64,000 nt of DNA from Adineta steineri (lineage: Eukaryota; Rotifera; Eurotatoria; Adinetida; Adinetidae): contig CAJNOI010000091.1 in NCBI GenBank assembly GCA_905250115.1, positions 1 through 64,000 on the forward strand. Direction: 5' to 3'. The number at the start of each line of letters is the position of its first letter. The stretch's first letter is position 1. Made by a program: the position numbers and the translations under genes. Positions 1 to 11,935 of the stretch are shown piece after piece. The notes beneath the pieces were generated by a model. The model ran no database searches and was not told the origin of the DNA. It saw nothing but the letters and a program-made list of their open reading frames with translations.

Positions 1-1673
1 GAGTGAATGAGTATTACTGTGTTATTTCGTAGCGCATCACTAAGATGTTGTGCTTCTTTAGGTCCGAGTCTTTTCTTGACGAGTTCCAATGTGGTGAGTG
101 TCTGTATAACAAAGTACAAACAGTTATATGCAACAAGTATAATATGAATAAATATTAGTGTGTTATTTCGCAGTGCATCACCGAGATGTTGTGCTCCTTC
201 ATCTTCGATTTGGTTTTTGGGAGAGGTGCAGTATGGTGCGTGTTTCTGTGTGGTTCTCGCAATGAATATGAGAGGAGCTTTAGTATGATGTTGCTATTAT
301 TATCTGTTCTCTATCGGTATTCTGGAGATATGGATTTGAGATAAAAGGGATGCTATGGAATTGTCCACTAGTTCGAAGAAATTGGAAGTTGTGAGTGGGA
401 AAAGATTAAATCTATGACGTATTTATCAAGAATGAACAGTGGTTCCCGGCGTCGTTTAGGAATGTTATCGGGATAGTGCAGAGACTAAATGGAGGAAGGG
501 AGGTGCTTCTGACCAATCGTGAACTAGTTGATGAATAAACCTTCGGTAATGAATGGAAGAACCCTACTGTTTCGGAACGTTTCGTGGTAATAAGGGATTC
601 TCTTGAAGGTGAAGTTTTATCGGTGTGAGGTGACTTTCTTACGATCTTTGTTCGTTATTGATGGATGTGTTACTTCATCATTGATTCCATATCAAGTGGT
701 GATTTTAATTTATTTGTTTTGTATAGGTTAAGTGATATGAGGGTGTCCTATAGTCAATAGTAGCTGTAGCTTGTGAAGGTCGGCGTGTATTTGGCAACGT
801 AGAAAAGATGGGATCATGACAACTGTGAAGATTTATTTTCTCGTTAGTTATTTATATGAGATGAAATCGCTAATTTTTGTCATCATCCTCTATAGAATAT
901 GAGTAATGCTATTTGAGCATGGGGATGCTTACAAAAGAATGTGCAAAAATAAACAAAGACATGTTTTTATATTGGTTTAGTGTTAGGACTCGTATTTCGC
1001 AACCGAAAAAGACTTCTAGCGCCAAAAGTCGAAGAATCAGATCCAGTATTATTCCACAGTTAGGTGGGTACACAACGCATATAGTATCTACATCTCAAAC
1101 TCATCGTTATTATCAAATTAGAGCAATCCTATCCCAAGGACAAATCAACAGTTATACGAAGAGAACATATCAATTGTTCATATTCGATTTCTCTTAATCT
1201 CATAAGTTAAAATCTGACTACATAATTTTCTTAATTAAGTTTCCTAACGAACAAGCAAACATATTCGTATCTCTACTCATCACACCGGTTACGACTTGTA
1301 CTCAGTACCAGCTAACGAGTAAATGAAAAAATGAAGAAAGATGCGAATGAATGTTTGTTCGGGTACCAACTTGAGACTTAACCTTCTTATGAGCAGAGGG
1401 CATAATGACTGATAGAGTATTCTATCTTACAACAGGTTATTTGTCTACTATTATATCAGGCTTACAGATCGTAAGAGTGGAAAAAACCTTGACGACTGGT
1501 GAAAATTAGCCGAATATAAGAAGAAAAAGTCTTACCGTATATCGATCGTAGGTGTCAACGATTTGGTTGAGTCGCTGACACACATCTCGCATGGAGCACA
1601 CCAGAGTGAAATCACTCTGATGATCCAAAATTCGGTAGACAAGCTCTACCGGTAATGTAACCAAGCTTGACAT
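1..1673 (-). pseudogene. F-box-like / leucine-rich-repeat gene, 5' part (partial or decayed)
   Basis: Reading the minus strand, an ATG at 1673 opens a 46-codon exon (1673-1536) with the F-box-like motif LPVELVYRILDHQSDFTL followed by VCQRLNQIVDTYDRYT, ending at a clean GTAAGA donor. Near the window start two exons code for a ribonuclease-inhibitor-type leucine-rich repeat ending (S/G)DALRNNT: 101-18 (exactly 84 nt, 28 codons, good acceptor and donor) and about 245-159. The second has an extra A that breaks the frame and a donor changed from GT to CT. About 1.3 kb without recognisable coding lies between the F-box-like exon and the repeats. I associate this architecture with large bdelloid rotifer families of unknown function, probably ligand binding or ubiquitin-ligase adaptors. 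The gene continues beyond the window. It could be a live gene with one bad exon, but decay looks more likely. Confidence 0.6.
12..201. repeat. 141-bp tandem duplication of an LRR exon plus its intron (two copies)
   Basis: Bases 12-60 and 153-201 align with few mismatches at an offset of 141. The unit equals one 84-nt LRR exon plus a 57-nt intron, read on the minus strand. Only the copy at 18-101 keeps an open frame and both splice sites. Confidence 0.75.
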
Positions 1674-3830
1674 GGTTTTGTTTTTCTCCGATAGAAACTA
1701 TTGCAATGTGTGGTGTGTTATTATTTTCATTTCTTCTTTTGAAATGCTTATTTACTTCACGTGTGTCGTATTTTTCCATTGGCGGTGCAATTACCCATTC
1801 GAAGTAAGTAAGGTAGGAGAAAAAGGGCAACGACAAAATGTCCTTTTGTACAAATAGGTATGAGTAACGTGTTGCTTGATTGAAGTTTAGATACACCATG
1901 GTGTATGAAAAATGTGAGAATTCTGATCACAAGTAAAGATTTTCACTTGGTTACTAAAAAAGCGATGGGAAGAAACTACATTCGCTCATATGTATTGTTC
2001 TTTTATTAAAGGAATCGTAATAACATGTATTGTAAAAGAACAAAAAGAAAAAAAGTACTTTCTTGTTGAATGGTTGTGTATCGCCATTTATCAGTGTCTC
2101 TCGGTATTGTATATGTAGTACCCGTTTTAAGGAGTCGAGCAAATTAAGAGAAAACATGAACGCTATTGTAAAAGAGCACGGAATCTTGCCATAGCAAGCC
2201 AATTTAACCGCAAATAGAAATACATGTTTTAAATGTGTAATATTCTGTTTTTCATTTTATTCTTAGCATACTCTTTTTGAATTTGAGAATTATGCTATAT
2301 AAACTAGTGCTCGACTTGTTGTACAAACGAATTCATTTCGATCCATGAAACAATTTATTTAATAAGGAATTGAAGTTACCGTGAGAGCGTGGGTGTAGAT
2401 ATTCTATTCATTTCACTCACATCCACCCCACCTTTTATTGAGATATATCTTGAAACTAAAATTATCAATAGGTATTTATTTACAAAAAAAAATGATTCTC
2501 TTCTAGTTATCCTCTACGTATATGAAAGAAGAAGTCATGTTTTTCCTTATTTATAAAATATTTCTATTGGTAATACCATTAACGTTGGTCGTACATATTT
2601 CAGAATAGATCTTTCAAATTTCATGTTGTAATAACATCAGAGGTTTTACATCTATCTAATATGAAATGAAAGTTCAATTAAAAATTATATCTAATACATA
2701 TATTAAGTTTGCTTCGAACGCAATATCAAATTTCAGAGATCCATTACAAACAGGAAAAACCATCAATTTTTTAGTCAACCGAAACAAGTAGATTTTATTT
2801 TATATTGAATTGGAGTTGGATTAAATAATTGTTTTCATTTAGAATATGTATCAACTACAAATTAGATATACCAGAGTTTTTTAAAAGTTTTATTGGTAAA
2901 AATCATCATATTTGTACTAAGTTTGTTTTTACATGATTATTTGAAAAGCTGACGAAGCAACTTCGACAAACTAGATCATTGTTGTGTCAGTAGAATCCAT
3001 ACAAAAATTGTTATATCGGATTTGCATACTACGAGCTAGTTTGTTTCATATCATATATAAAGAGAAATAACTCAATGGTTTTTTGCTTATTCATTGGTCT
3101 TATTCGTCGATTTCTTTTTTTCTTCTTTATATATATAATATTTAGATCAATAGATGTATTTTTCTGTTCGTTTTTCATAAATAAATCAATTCTTTTTCAT
3201 TAATATCATAATACTAGATATAAAATTGTATGTCTATCGATCTATGATAATATTTCGTTTCACTTATTATACATTCATATGACTTTTTCTTGTATTTTGT
3301 TTTCTATTTTTATAAATGTCAAATAATCAAGTATGATTATTTTTCTTCTTATTTATATTCTTTCTTTTCATAGATAAACATTTAAAAGGAATTGACTAAT
3401 TTTTGTTTTTGCTCAATCACTTTTTATCATTCCATTATATTTCATATTGTCTTTTGTTCATTTTTTCATGACAATATAAATAATCATATATCTATAATGA
3501 ATGTTGAATAGGTTAGAAGAGATTTTATGAATAGAGATTTCAAAATATTGTAGTTGTCAAAAGAACTTTTTCTATGGCCATCATTTTAAGCTCAATATTG
3601 ATAAATAAATAGTTTGAAAACTTGTCTGTATGAGTATTATCGAAATGATTTGAGAGCTGCACTTTTGTCAATCTCAGTGAAAACTAATTAGTTTTGAAGA
3701 CATTTTTGTTTATTTAAGTATGCTAGCATATTATCTTAGATAGTTTTGATGATTTATCTTATTAATTATCGCCTATATGTATGATGACTCATCACATAAT
3801 AAATTAAAACATCCGTGTTCTTCATTATAA
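1674..3830. other. Intergenic, AT-rich
   Basis: No coding exon that I can support. The sequence becomes steadily more AT-rich and consists of poly-T and ATA tracts. Short frames at 1672-1857 (+) and 1954-2202 (-) look like chance reading of biased sequence. Confidence 0.5.
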
Positions 3831-4612
3831 ATGAATTCAGAAATCAAATATACTGCTAGCAATCATTTCAATGTATCTAAACCTATCGAAGATCTTTCAA
3901 AATCATCAACATCATTCAATAGTACTTATACTAACTATTTACATATATGTATTGGTGAACCATTACAACATGCATTAGCTTCTGTGATAATCTATCGGCC
4001 TGAAGATCCTATAGAATTCATTGCTGGTAAATTAAAAATATTGTAATATGATTATGAAAGAAAATCTATTCCTCAGTGGTGGTATCCACCTACATTTAAT
4101 CGGATATAGATTACTTCCGATCGCGTGATACGACTATATAGTCAAAGGTCATAGTGTCAATCAAAATTAATTTGTTAGATTTTTCTTCGAACACACACTA
4201 ACAACAGTTTTTTTGTTTTTTTACAATTGTAGACTTTTTAATCAAATGGTCATGTAAGAAAGTTCGTGAACAACAAGAAAGCGAAACAAAACACTTATTA
4301 ATTATGCATAAAGAAAAACAAAAGAAGGAAATAGTTTTTGAATATGATAAACATATATTAACATCATATCAATATACTTATTGTATTGATCCACGTACAG
4401 ATGATGAACGAGAACCAATGACTAATCATTTTCAAGAACAAAAGCAACAATATATTCATACTACATATGATACAATTATTGGAGTCGATGATGATGACGT
4501 GAAAAATAATCCGAAAAAACATAAAAGTCATATGTGTCATGATGATACTTCATCATCTTTTACATATTTCTCTCGACTCAAGGACAAAATAATTCAATGT
4601 GATGAGTCATAA
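3831..4612 (+). CDS. RIIa / DPY-30-type dimerisation-domain protein
   Basis: Two exons, 3831-4026 and 4233-4612, joined in phase 1 across a 206-nt intron (donor GTAAAT, acceptor TTGTAG), give 191 residues. Residues about 40-72 contain IGEPLQHALASVIIYRPEDP followed, across the splice junction, by IEFIADFLIKW. This matches the two-helix RIIa/DPY-30 dimerisation fold, whose hallmark is RP-x-DP(I/V)xFLA-x-(Y/F)L. Such domains dock onto amphipathic anchoring helices in PKA-anchoring, ciliary radial-spoke and TEX55/NME5-like proteins. The rest is charged, Gln/Asp/His-rich and without a recognised domain. A ciliary or signalling scaffold role is inference. The first ATG was taken because an AT-rich non-coding stretch precedes it; an upstream exon cannot be excluded. 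Confidence 0.65.
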
Positions 4613-7600
4613 ATAAAAGCAAAAGTTATCATTCTATATTTAAGAAAAAGATAAATCGAAAATTAGAGATCATTTTGACTAACCGATTTTTGACAATATA
4701 ATAAGTAGGTTTTTTCTACTATGTCAAGCAGATGCTCTCGATCGATCATCTTTTTTTTTTACTTGATATATGTATACATATATATATATATGATTATGTT
4801 CACATGCAATTGGGCCAAATGAACACACATATATACTCATAGGAGGTTGTTCAATCAATATTAAACGGAGATTAAATGGAATAATAATAAGAAAAGACGA
4901 GAAGTATGTATTTTGTAGATTAAATTTTTTTTTTCTTAGTTTATACACACGATTCCTTTGTGTTTATATATTATATTTCGAGGTCATTATTATAAACTGT
5001 ATGTAGTGTTTAGTCAAGAGAAGGAAATAACACAAACCTATCTATCTACCTATCTATCAGTAACAGACATGCAATGCGACAAATTACTATTCTAACTAGA
5101 GGAAAAAATACTTCTTACGAGAGTTATGCAATTGGCGATACTATGGCTTCAGATCGTGTTGGTTTCTTTTTTTTTTGTCTAACAAGAAAAAAAATGATGA
5201 AGAAGAACATATATAAGAACAATCATAATCCAGAATAATAGTGACAATGATAACTCTCTATAAAATATACTTAACCTAACTCAATAAAATGAATAGAATA
5301 GAATAAAATCATAAGGAAACATTGTTTTATATAATCTTCTGTTATACTCTTAACCTCAATAGATGATTACATATATAAACATAAAATATTCACTTTCCGG
5401 TATGTTATATTTATGCCTCAAGCAATAGTATTATTTAAATGCATTTCATACACATACCTATATAATACTCAACTAAGCTTTTTATTCAACGTCGTATTTG
5501 CCTTTATCTATCTTTAACCGAGTGATATAAGAAGAAATAATAAAAATAATAATAGTTGTCTTTGAAATTATTGAAAGAGCTACTTGACTGATAAAAGTAG
5601 ACTTTGACCCTGAAATTAGACATTGATTATCATCTATATATGATATATATATATGTATGTATGTATGTATGTTGTATAGTTTAATACATGTCATTCTGTC
5701 AGTTAGTTTCTATGTCTGCCTATAAATCAATGAACTGTGTATGGTGTATGTGTGTAGTTCAAGCGACAAGGTCGATGCTTCACTAATGCTGTTGTCGTTG
5801 TTGTTGTAAGCCTCTTTTCATGATCAGAACACTGATTGAATAATTTCAGGATTCTGACGAGCGATGATGATTATCCTTTTTCCCTTCTCTGACGACAAGA
5901 CGATCATGATTGAGCCATACTCTTTTCGTTTCTCTTTCTTTCTTTCCTTTGCCGTTCTCTATTTCTTTCTCTCTTCTTCTTCTTCTTCTCTCTCGTCATC
6001 TCATAACTATTGCGGTGTTCATTCACTCGCTAGAAATGCCACCCACTAAGCTCTATTGAAACATCAAAACGTCATTATCATTGTCATCATCATCATCCTT
6101 CAGACGATCTTTCAAAAATTTGACAATAAAGGTAAGCAAAATTTTGTCTTAAAACAATTCATTTTGAGCAGATGGTCTAATTGTTGACGAATTAATTTTT
6201 GCATATGCGTTCCGGTGTACTACTTATATGTACAGCTGAAACGAATAACACATATAAACTTCAAAAGAAAAGCGGGAAGACAAGTGGAAACTATAAAGAA
6301 TTTGTAGTTGATTAATTGACCTAGTAAAAAAACAATTGTTCATTGGCATCTCGTTATACTGAACAATCACTGACGTTCATATATGAGAAAGAACAAAACT
6401 GCCGCTTCTTCTACCAATTGACTTACATATATGTATAAGAGACTACCTGTTCGTGTGCGTGTTTGTATATATGTGTTTGGAAGCAGATGTTCAATGTATT
6501 ATGCAGTTTAACATCAACATACCTGAACGCTTCGTTTTTTTTTTTAATTTTTTTATTATTTTTTTTGACACTTTTGTATAAAACACATATTAGATAAATA
6601 TTTAATATATACATATAGGAAAAATCGATTTGTTTCCTAGATGATAGACTGACTGAGTGGTTCGTTTATTGTTGGCAGGAGGAGCACAACTTAAGAAAAT
6701 AAGAAATGTGTAAACACAAGTCAAGTACAGCCATGAATGATTAAGAAGAAAAGAGAAGGAGAGAGAGAGAAAAAAAGTAGATGAGAGAGAAAGGCAGATA
6801 TTGAGAAGAGAATCGATCATCATTTAGCAATGAAGATGCCAAAACTGACTGAATATGATCGTTCAATAACTAAGCACAGACGCAATACTATACATACATA
6901 TAAAAAAAGGCGGCTGTTGTTACTGCTACCACTACCACCGCCATAGCTCTGTTTAATGGACTGCGAACGGGATGTGATGTGTGATGCAATTCTCTTCTGA
7001 CGACCTAATTATCGACATAAGGTCGGGTCGAACAGATGAAACGGAAGAAAAGAAACGCGTGAGAGAAAAATAGCCTGATTGCGTATATAATTGTAAATTT
7101 GAAAGTTTCGTTAGAGTCTTTCTCTCTTTCTTTTTTTTGTCTTACTCTTCAAATTTAGGGTTACTATTGTATCAATTGATTGTCTGTCCGCCCATCTTAT
7201 ATTATGTCAATTGTGATTAAGAATGACATTTTTATATTCGTTCATGAATAGTATAGGTTTTTTTTTCATCTTTTCATATATTCTTGCGTGCGTGTGAACT
7301 CTCAAATTCAATCACTACTATATATTCTTGTTATATGCATTTGTGCGTACTATAACATGCACTTCGTACATTGATATGCATTTTGTAAGTTTGGTCGTTT
7401 CCTATATGACCACATACATTTATAAAAAAAAGAAAAAGAAAAAAAGGCTTTATTATACTATATTTTTTGTTCTGTAACTACATAATCTGACACAAGAACA
7501 TTGTGTCACAATCACTTCCTTCATTAGTTTATTGAATGAATACTAGCCAAAGTAGTTGTTAATGACAAGTAGACCATTGATTTTGACTCTTTCGTCTCAT

Positions 7601-8071
7601 TTTGTATAAATATATATATATGTATGCCTTTATTGTTGGTAGTATAAGCTGTTGAAGGAGGAGTTGCACTCATCAAGTCATTGACTTTGATGTGTGTACT
7701 ACTAATGACGTTGATTGCAAGGCAAAAGCAAGAAAAGATCGATCGTTCAATAGACAAAGAAAGACCGTTGAACTGATTTCATTACACATTCATTCTTTGT
7801 CGTCGTCGTTTTCGCCAACGAGATATTCTAACGTTTATCAACATTTATTGATGACCTCCTGTCTTTCATATTCTCTTCTATCTTTAAGATCGATGTATGA
7901 ATTGTTTTAAGCACGCATCCATAGACGAGCACGAATGTGTCCACTAGTTTTAAATAATGTAGAAGATTGACCAATTGATATGATAGATAAAAACAAAAAA
8001 TCAATTTCTATTATTAAATAAATGAGAAAAGCGCATTATACGAATAAAAACATTTTCTTTTTCATACGATT
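4613..8071. other. Long intergenic region with microsatellites and possible untranslated exons
   Basis: Contains (TA)n at about 4763-4793, a TATG/TGTA run at about 5640-5675 and several poly-T tracts. A stretch at 5851-6131 is bracketed by an AATTTCAG acceptor and an AAAG|GTAAGC donor. It could be an untranslated exon of the downstream kelch gene, but nothing in its reading frames looks conserved. I see no other gene. Confidence 0.4.
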
Positions 8072-9448
8072 ATGAGTTCATGCCCTATATTATTCTCACA
8101 ATCGTATTATCTCTCGTCTAATTCTTCGTACATATCACTTTTCAAATTATTTCCATTTTTAAAACATTGTTCTCAACAAGAATTTCAATCAAAAATTATT
8201 AACAAACCAATTTGGTATACAGAGGGTCTGTAATTTTATCAATGATTTTTATTATTTAATAACAAATCAGATATATAACAGGAACATCATGTAAGTCAGA
8301 AGATAATTATCCATGCTATATCGATTACATGCATTCATTATATTACCGTGGTTATGGTCAAGTACGCGAATTATACCTTGAAGATAACCAAATGGGCGAT
8401 CCATCTCTTGTGCTTCAAGCACCAAATATAACAATCTCTCGAACAGATATTATAAAAAATTTCCAAAAAGCATTAAATTTATTTGCTAATGAAGGCATTC
8501 GAAAACGTTTTATGGTTATTAATTTTTCTAAAGGTACTTATATTATTGGTGGATACGTATATATACCAAACAAGTATCAAAGACAAATACCAAACTACGA
8601 TTATTTTTATGATAGTAATCTTGATAGATTAATACCAATCGAACCATTACCCGATGGACGTGTTAGTTTTGCTATATGCAGTGATGGACGATATATTATT
8701 TGTGCAGGAGGTTAGTGATGTGAAAGAAATCTGCATGTCATATATATATATATATGGATAGTATGTAGGCCATACTTATATGAATGTTGCATTAAAATCC
8801 GTTTACATGTTTGATACAGAAGAAAGTATTTGGATTCGTTTACCAGATTTACCAGCACCAACTAGTGGTGCTGGAATAGCTTTTCATAACGATTCTATTC
8901 ATTTACTAGGCGGTTTTGATATTATTCTTAATCGTTCTGTTGTTCATGGTGAAGTATGTTCGTTCATATATAGAATTAATTCAAATTAAATGATATTTAT
9001 CTAGTATATTGTATTAAATTTAAAAAATACAGATCAAAATTGGATTCGTCGAACTGAAATTGTTCCAGGTCGAGCACGACCATTACTTTTAATTGTACCT
9101 GATCCTCACAATCCAAATGAAACTGCTATTTATAGTGCTGGTAAATATAATCCTGTTTTTTCTCGTATTTTGAATTTATTTATTTATTGAGGTGGTTATG
9201 ATATTGATAGTTCTCATAAACCACATTCAGTTACTCGTCTAGAATATTATAATGAACGTTTTGAACGATGGGAATTCATGGATACAATTGAAAATTTACA
9301 GTTAGAATATGGTTTATCTTATACTAATAATAAATTAAACGTTATGGCTAATGATATACGTTTACAACAGTATGATTTTCGCACAAGAAAATGGACAAAA
9401 TCTATCGTAAACAATGTCTTGAAAAAGAATAACAATTCATTATTATGA
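8072..9448 (+). CDS. Kelch-like beta-propeller protein
   Basis: Five exons (8072-8225, 8282-8710, 8769-8948, 9033-9140, 9192-9448) join without frame conflict into about 375 residues. All introns are 50-85 nt. From exon 2 on, kelch features appear: a double glycine after a hydrophobic strand (RYIICAGG, IHLLGG, AIYSAGG), each followed by a Tyr and then a Trp spaced as in kelch blades (ESIWIRLPDLPAP, ERWEFM, RKWTKS). At least three blades are visible, so a partial or divergent propeller. The exon 1 model is weaker: its donor is GTCTGT, and it encodes no clear signal peptide. The segment TSCKSEDNYPCYIDY at the start of exon 2 could be extracellular. Partner and function are unknown; kelch propellers usually bind proteins. 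No BTB domain is seen. Confidence 0.6.
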
Positions 9449-10302
9449 TGATAATGATAAATAGAACGGTCATTTTCTACGACTACTCGATCATTGGTTA
9501 TCATAGAGTGCTAATGACAATGGTTATTTCTTTGAAGTTGATACTGTTGCTTTAAGAAATATTGAAAAAAAGGACAAGTTCCTCTTTTTTTTTCTTCTTC
9601 TTAATAGCTTTATTTAAATATGTAATTGATGCTGACAAAGAAAAACCGCGACGAATGTCAATCATTTTTCCTTTTTATTCGACCATAAATGAATCATAGA
9701 TACACATCCGCAATTAACTTTATGTATGTATTGTTTCAAGTAGTTCTATAGAAAAAAAGTGGTCATTGGCCGGCGACAATAAGTGTAAATGAGTTTTTTG
9801 CATGCAATGTATGCACAGACAGTTATAAGAGTGATAGACATCAAATCGACGATGATTTCTTTTTTTCTCCTTTCCCTGTAATACTGACACTATTCGCATG
9901 ATAGGACATTGAAGAATTGTAGGACAAAGATAAACGAATAGAGATAGAGAGAAACAGACTTCCGGCGCCTTGAATCATTGTAAGGCGGAGTAGTGAAGGA
10001 AGAGAAAAGCAAACTTAATATTACTATTGTAGAATAAGAAGTAATAGTAACTGTTGCGCTACTTGCCGGAAGTTCGTTCACTCTTCTCTACATTACGCGA
10101 TTTGAGAAAACGACTCTCATCTCCTCTTACTGTCACTTCGAGGAGAATAATGCATCGCTCTTCATCAATGAATAATAGGTAAATGTGAATCATTTATATA
10201 AATTAATTTATATAACTATACAAAAAAAAAGCAAAGAGAATCTTCTTTTTATTCAAAGAAAAACCGAGTTGAAAACAAGAAAAATTCTGTTTTTTTTCGT
10301 TC
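9449..10302. other. Intergenic between convergent kelch and small Cys-protein genes
   Basis: AT-rich with poly-T runs. The short minus-strand frames at 9319-9504 and 9890-10081 show no domain and no splice support. Nothing else recognised. Confidence 0.45.
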
Positions 10303-10542
10303 TTATATGAATGTTTCACATTTCTTGCACCATCCTTGGTAAGATTGTGTACATCCGGATAGTTTAACATTGCCTTCTTCAGCATATAACATTAAGTCAT
10401 GAGTTGGTTTACCACGTACTGTTGGAATAACATCATCTCGACTTTTACATGTTGGACATACAGGTAGACCGGATCGCTTTTCTTTGTAAGATTCATCGAA
10501 TTTTTTTCGTTGCTCGTCGCTAAGTACATTGTTATCAGCCAT
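10303..10542 (-). CDS. Small Cys-rich (zinc-ribbon-like) protein, 79 aa
   Basis: A single-exon frame starts at the ATG at 10542 (MADNNVLSDEQRKKFDESY) and ends with TAA at 10303-10305. It has two CxxC pairs: VCPTCKSR at about residue 30 and WCKKCETFI at the C-terminus, with another Cys in SGCTQ between them. This spacing fits a zinc ribbon with a C-terminal second knuckle. The N-terminal third is charged and helical. I do not recognise the family. Codon use is clearly coding (no low-complexity bias, balanced residues), unlike neighbouring chance frames. A role in nucleic-acid or protein binding is possible but unproven. Confidence 0.6.
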   Translation of the reverse strand: MADNNVLSDEQRKKFDESYKEKRSGLPVCPTCKSRDDVIPTVRGKPTHDLMLYAEEGNVKLSGCTQSYQGWCKKCETFI

Positions 10543-10777
10543 ATTATTTCTTCTTATGATCAAAATAAAATGAGAGCTTATTCATGTACACACATACTCT
10601 TTTTATAGATGTATTACAGGTGAGGAAAGAAGAAAAACAACAGAACAAAAAAAAACGAAACTTTGACTAACAAAATATTATAATTCGTTTTCAGATATAT
10701 ATATATAGATGACGCAATATGACAAGCCTCATTAAAAAGAGGCGTGATTATGTTCAACAAAATATGTATCAATTAAA

Positions 10778-11854
10778 ATGTTACTTCTAAAAAGTATATT
10801 ATAACGAAATATTTTTAAATCTCATATCTATTCTAAATTTAGTTCTTTGGATTTTAATTTTTATTGTTCTTAACATCTCATGTTCAATGTATTATTTAAA
10901 TGATTTTCATACCGACTATCCCGATGCACATGTTATACTTGCTAATTGTGGTGATACAATATCACTTTCTTGTCCTACAGAATCCGATAATGATCTTATT
11001 CGATCAACATCTACAGTAAGAAACATTTTTTTGATATATTTTATCATAATCGTTTTTCTCTCTCTCTCTCTCCCATCATATATATAAAGATACCAGCAAT
11101 GTGGTTTCGTTTATATGAAAATGCTTATCCACAAGCTTTAATACTTGGTGATCGTCAATTAATCGATGATCAACGTTTTATGTTACGTACACAAAATAAT
11201 GATCGTCATCTTGAAATAGTCGGTGCAAGAAAAGATGATCAAGGTTATTATATATGTAAGACAGGAACTGTAATTCGATCAAGTTATAATTTAACAATTA
11301 TAAGTATGAAATTTCATTATAATAAGAAAGAAGACAAATTTCATTTATTTTTATCCATTCTAGCTAATACATGTATTGATATAATTCCGAATGATATACA
11401 TGTAAATATAAATGAAGCAATTCGTCTTATATGTCGTATACGTTCAACAGATGCATTTAATGAACAAAATCTACGTGTACAATGGACACGTAATGATTAT
11501 CCATTAATAAATATAGCTGAAAGTCTTTCGAATTATTCTTCAATTGATGGAACACTTTATGAAACATTAATTATACGAAAAGCACGAAAAATTGATACCG
11601 GAATATATACATGTCGATATGGTGAATATTTAACTGCAACAGCTCATGTTATTGTCAACCAATGTAGATTAATTTTTGTAATTATTATCTATATATATAC
11701 GTTTTTCTTCTTCTCTTTAGATCCTGGTGGTAGTAAATCTCGTCGTTTAATATCACATATAACAAATAACAGTTCATTATTAAAAGCATCTTTACGAACA
11801 GTAGTCTGTTTTTTTTATATTGTATATCAAATTGTTTTTGTCTTATCATCGTAA
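10778..11854 (+). CDS. Secreted or surface protein with two immunoglobulin domains
   Basis: Five exons (10778-10793, 10843-11015, 11090-11303, 11364-11663, 11721-11854) encode 278 residues. The 16-nt first exon completes a strong signal peptide (MLLLKILWILIFIVLNISC). Ig domain 1 has its cysteines in ISLSCPTE and YYICKTG preceded by the DDQGYY motif. Ig domain 2 has IRLICRIRS, VQWTRN and DTGIYTCRYG. After a short Ser/Asn linker the C-terminus is hydrophobic with no charged tail (VVCFFYIVYQIVFVLSS), which fits a GPI-anchor signal more than a transmembrane helix. Two introns (11304-11363 and 11664-11720) have lengths divisible by three and contain no stop, so the unspliced frame stays open. Architecture resembles small IgCAM/LSAMP-lachesin-type adhesion molecules; the exact orthologue is not identifiable. 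Confidence 0.75.
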
Positions 11855-11935
11855 ATATATATATATAAATTTATTAGTTTTTGAAATCTTTATTATCAAA
11901 CATTAAAAATACATTTTTGCTTATCAATGCAAATT

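Noticed and set aside
913..1197. 94-codon plus-strand frame
   Set aside because: No domain, overlaps the space between F-box-like and LRR exons of the minus-strand gene, and codon use is not convincing.
1612..1899. 95-codon minus-strand frame
   Set aside because: It overlaps the F-box-like exon in the wrong frame; the meaningful frame starts at 1673.
5851..6131. Segment bounded by a good acceptor and donor with an open frame rich in Phe and Ser
   Set aside because: The translated sequence is low complexity; at best an untranslated exon.
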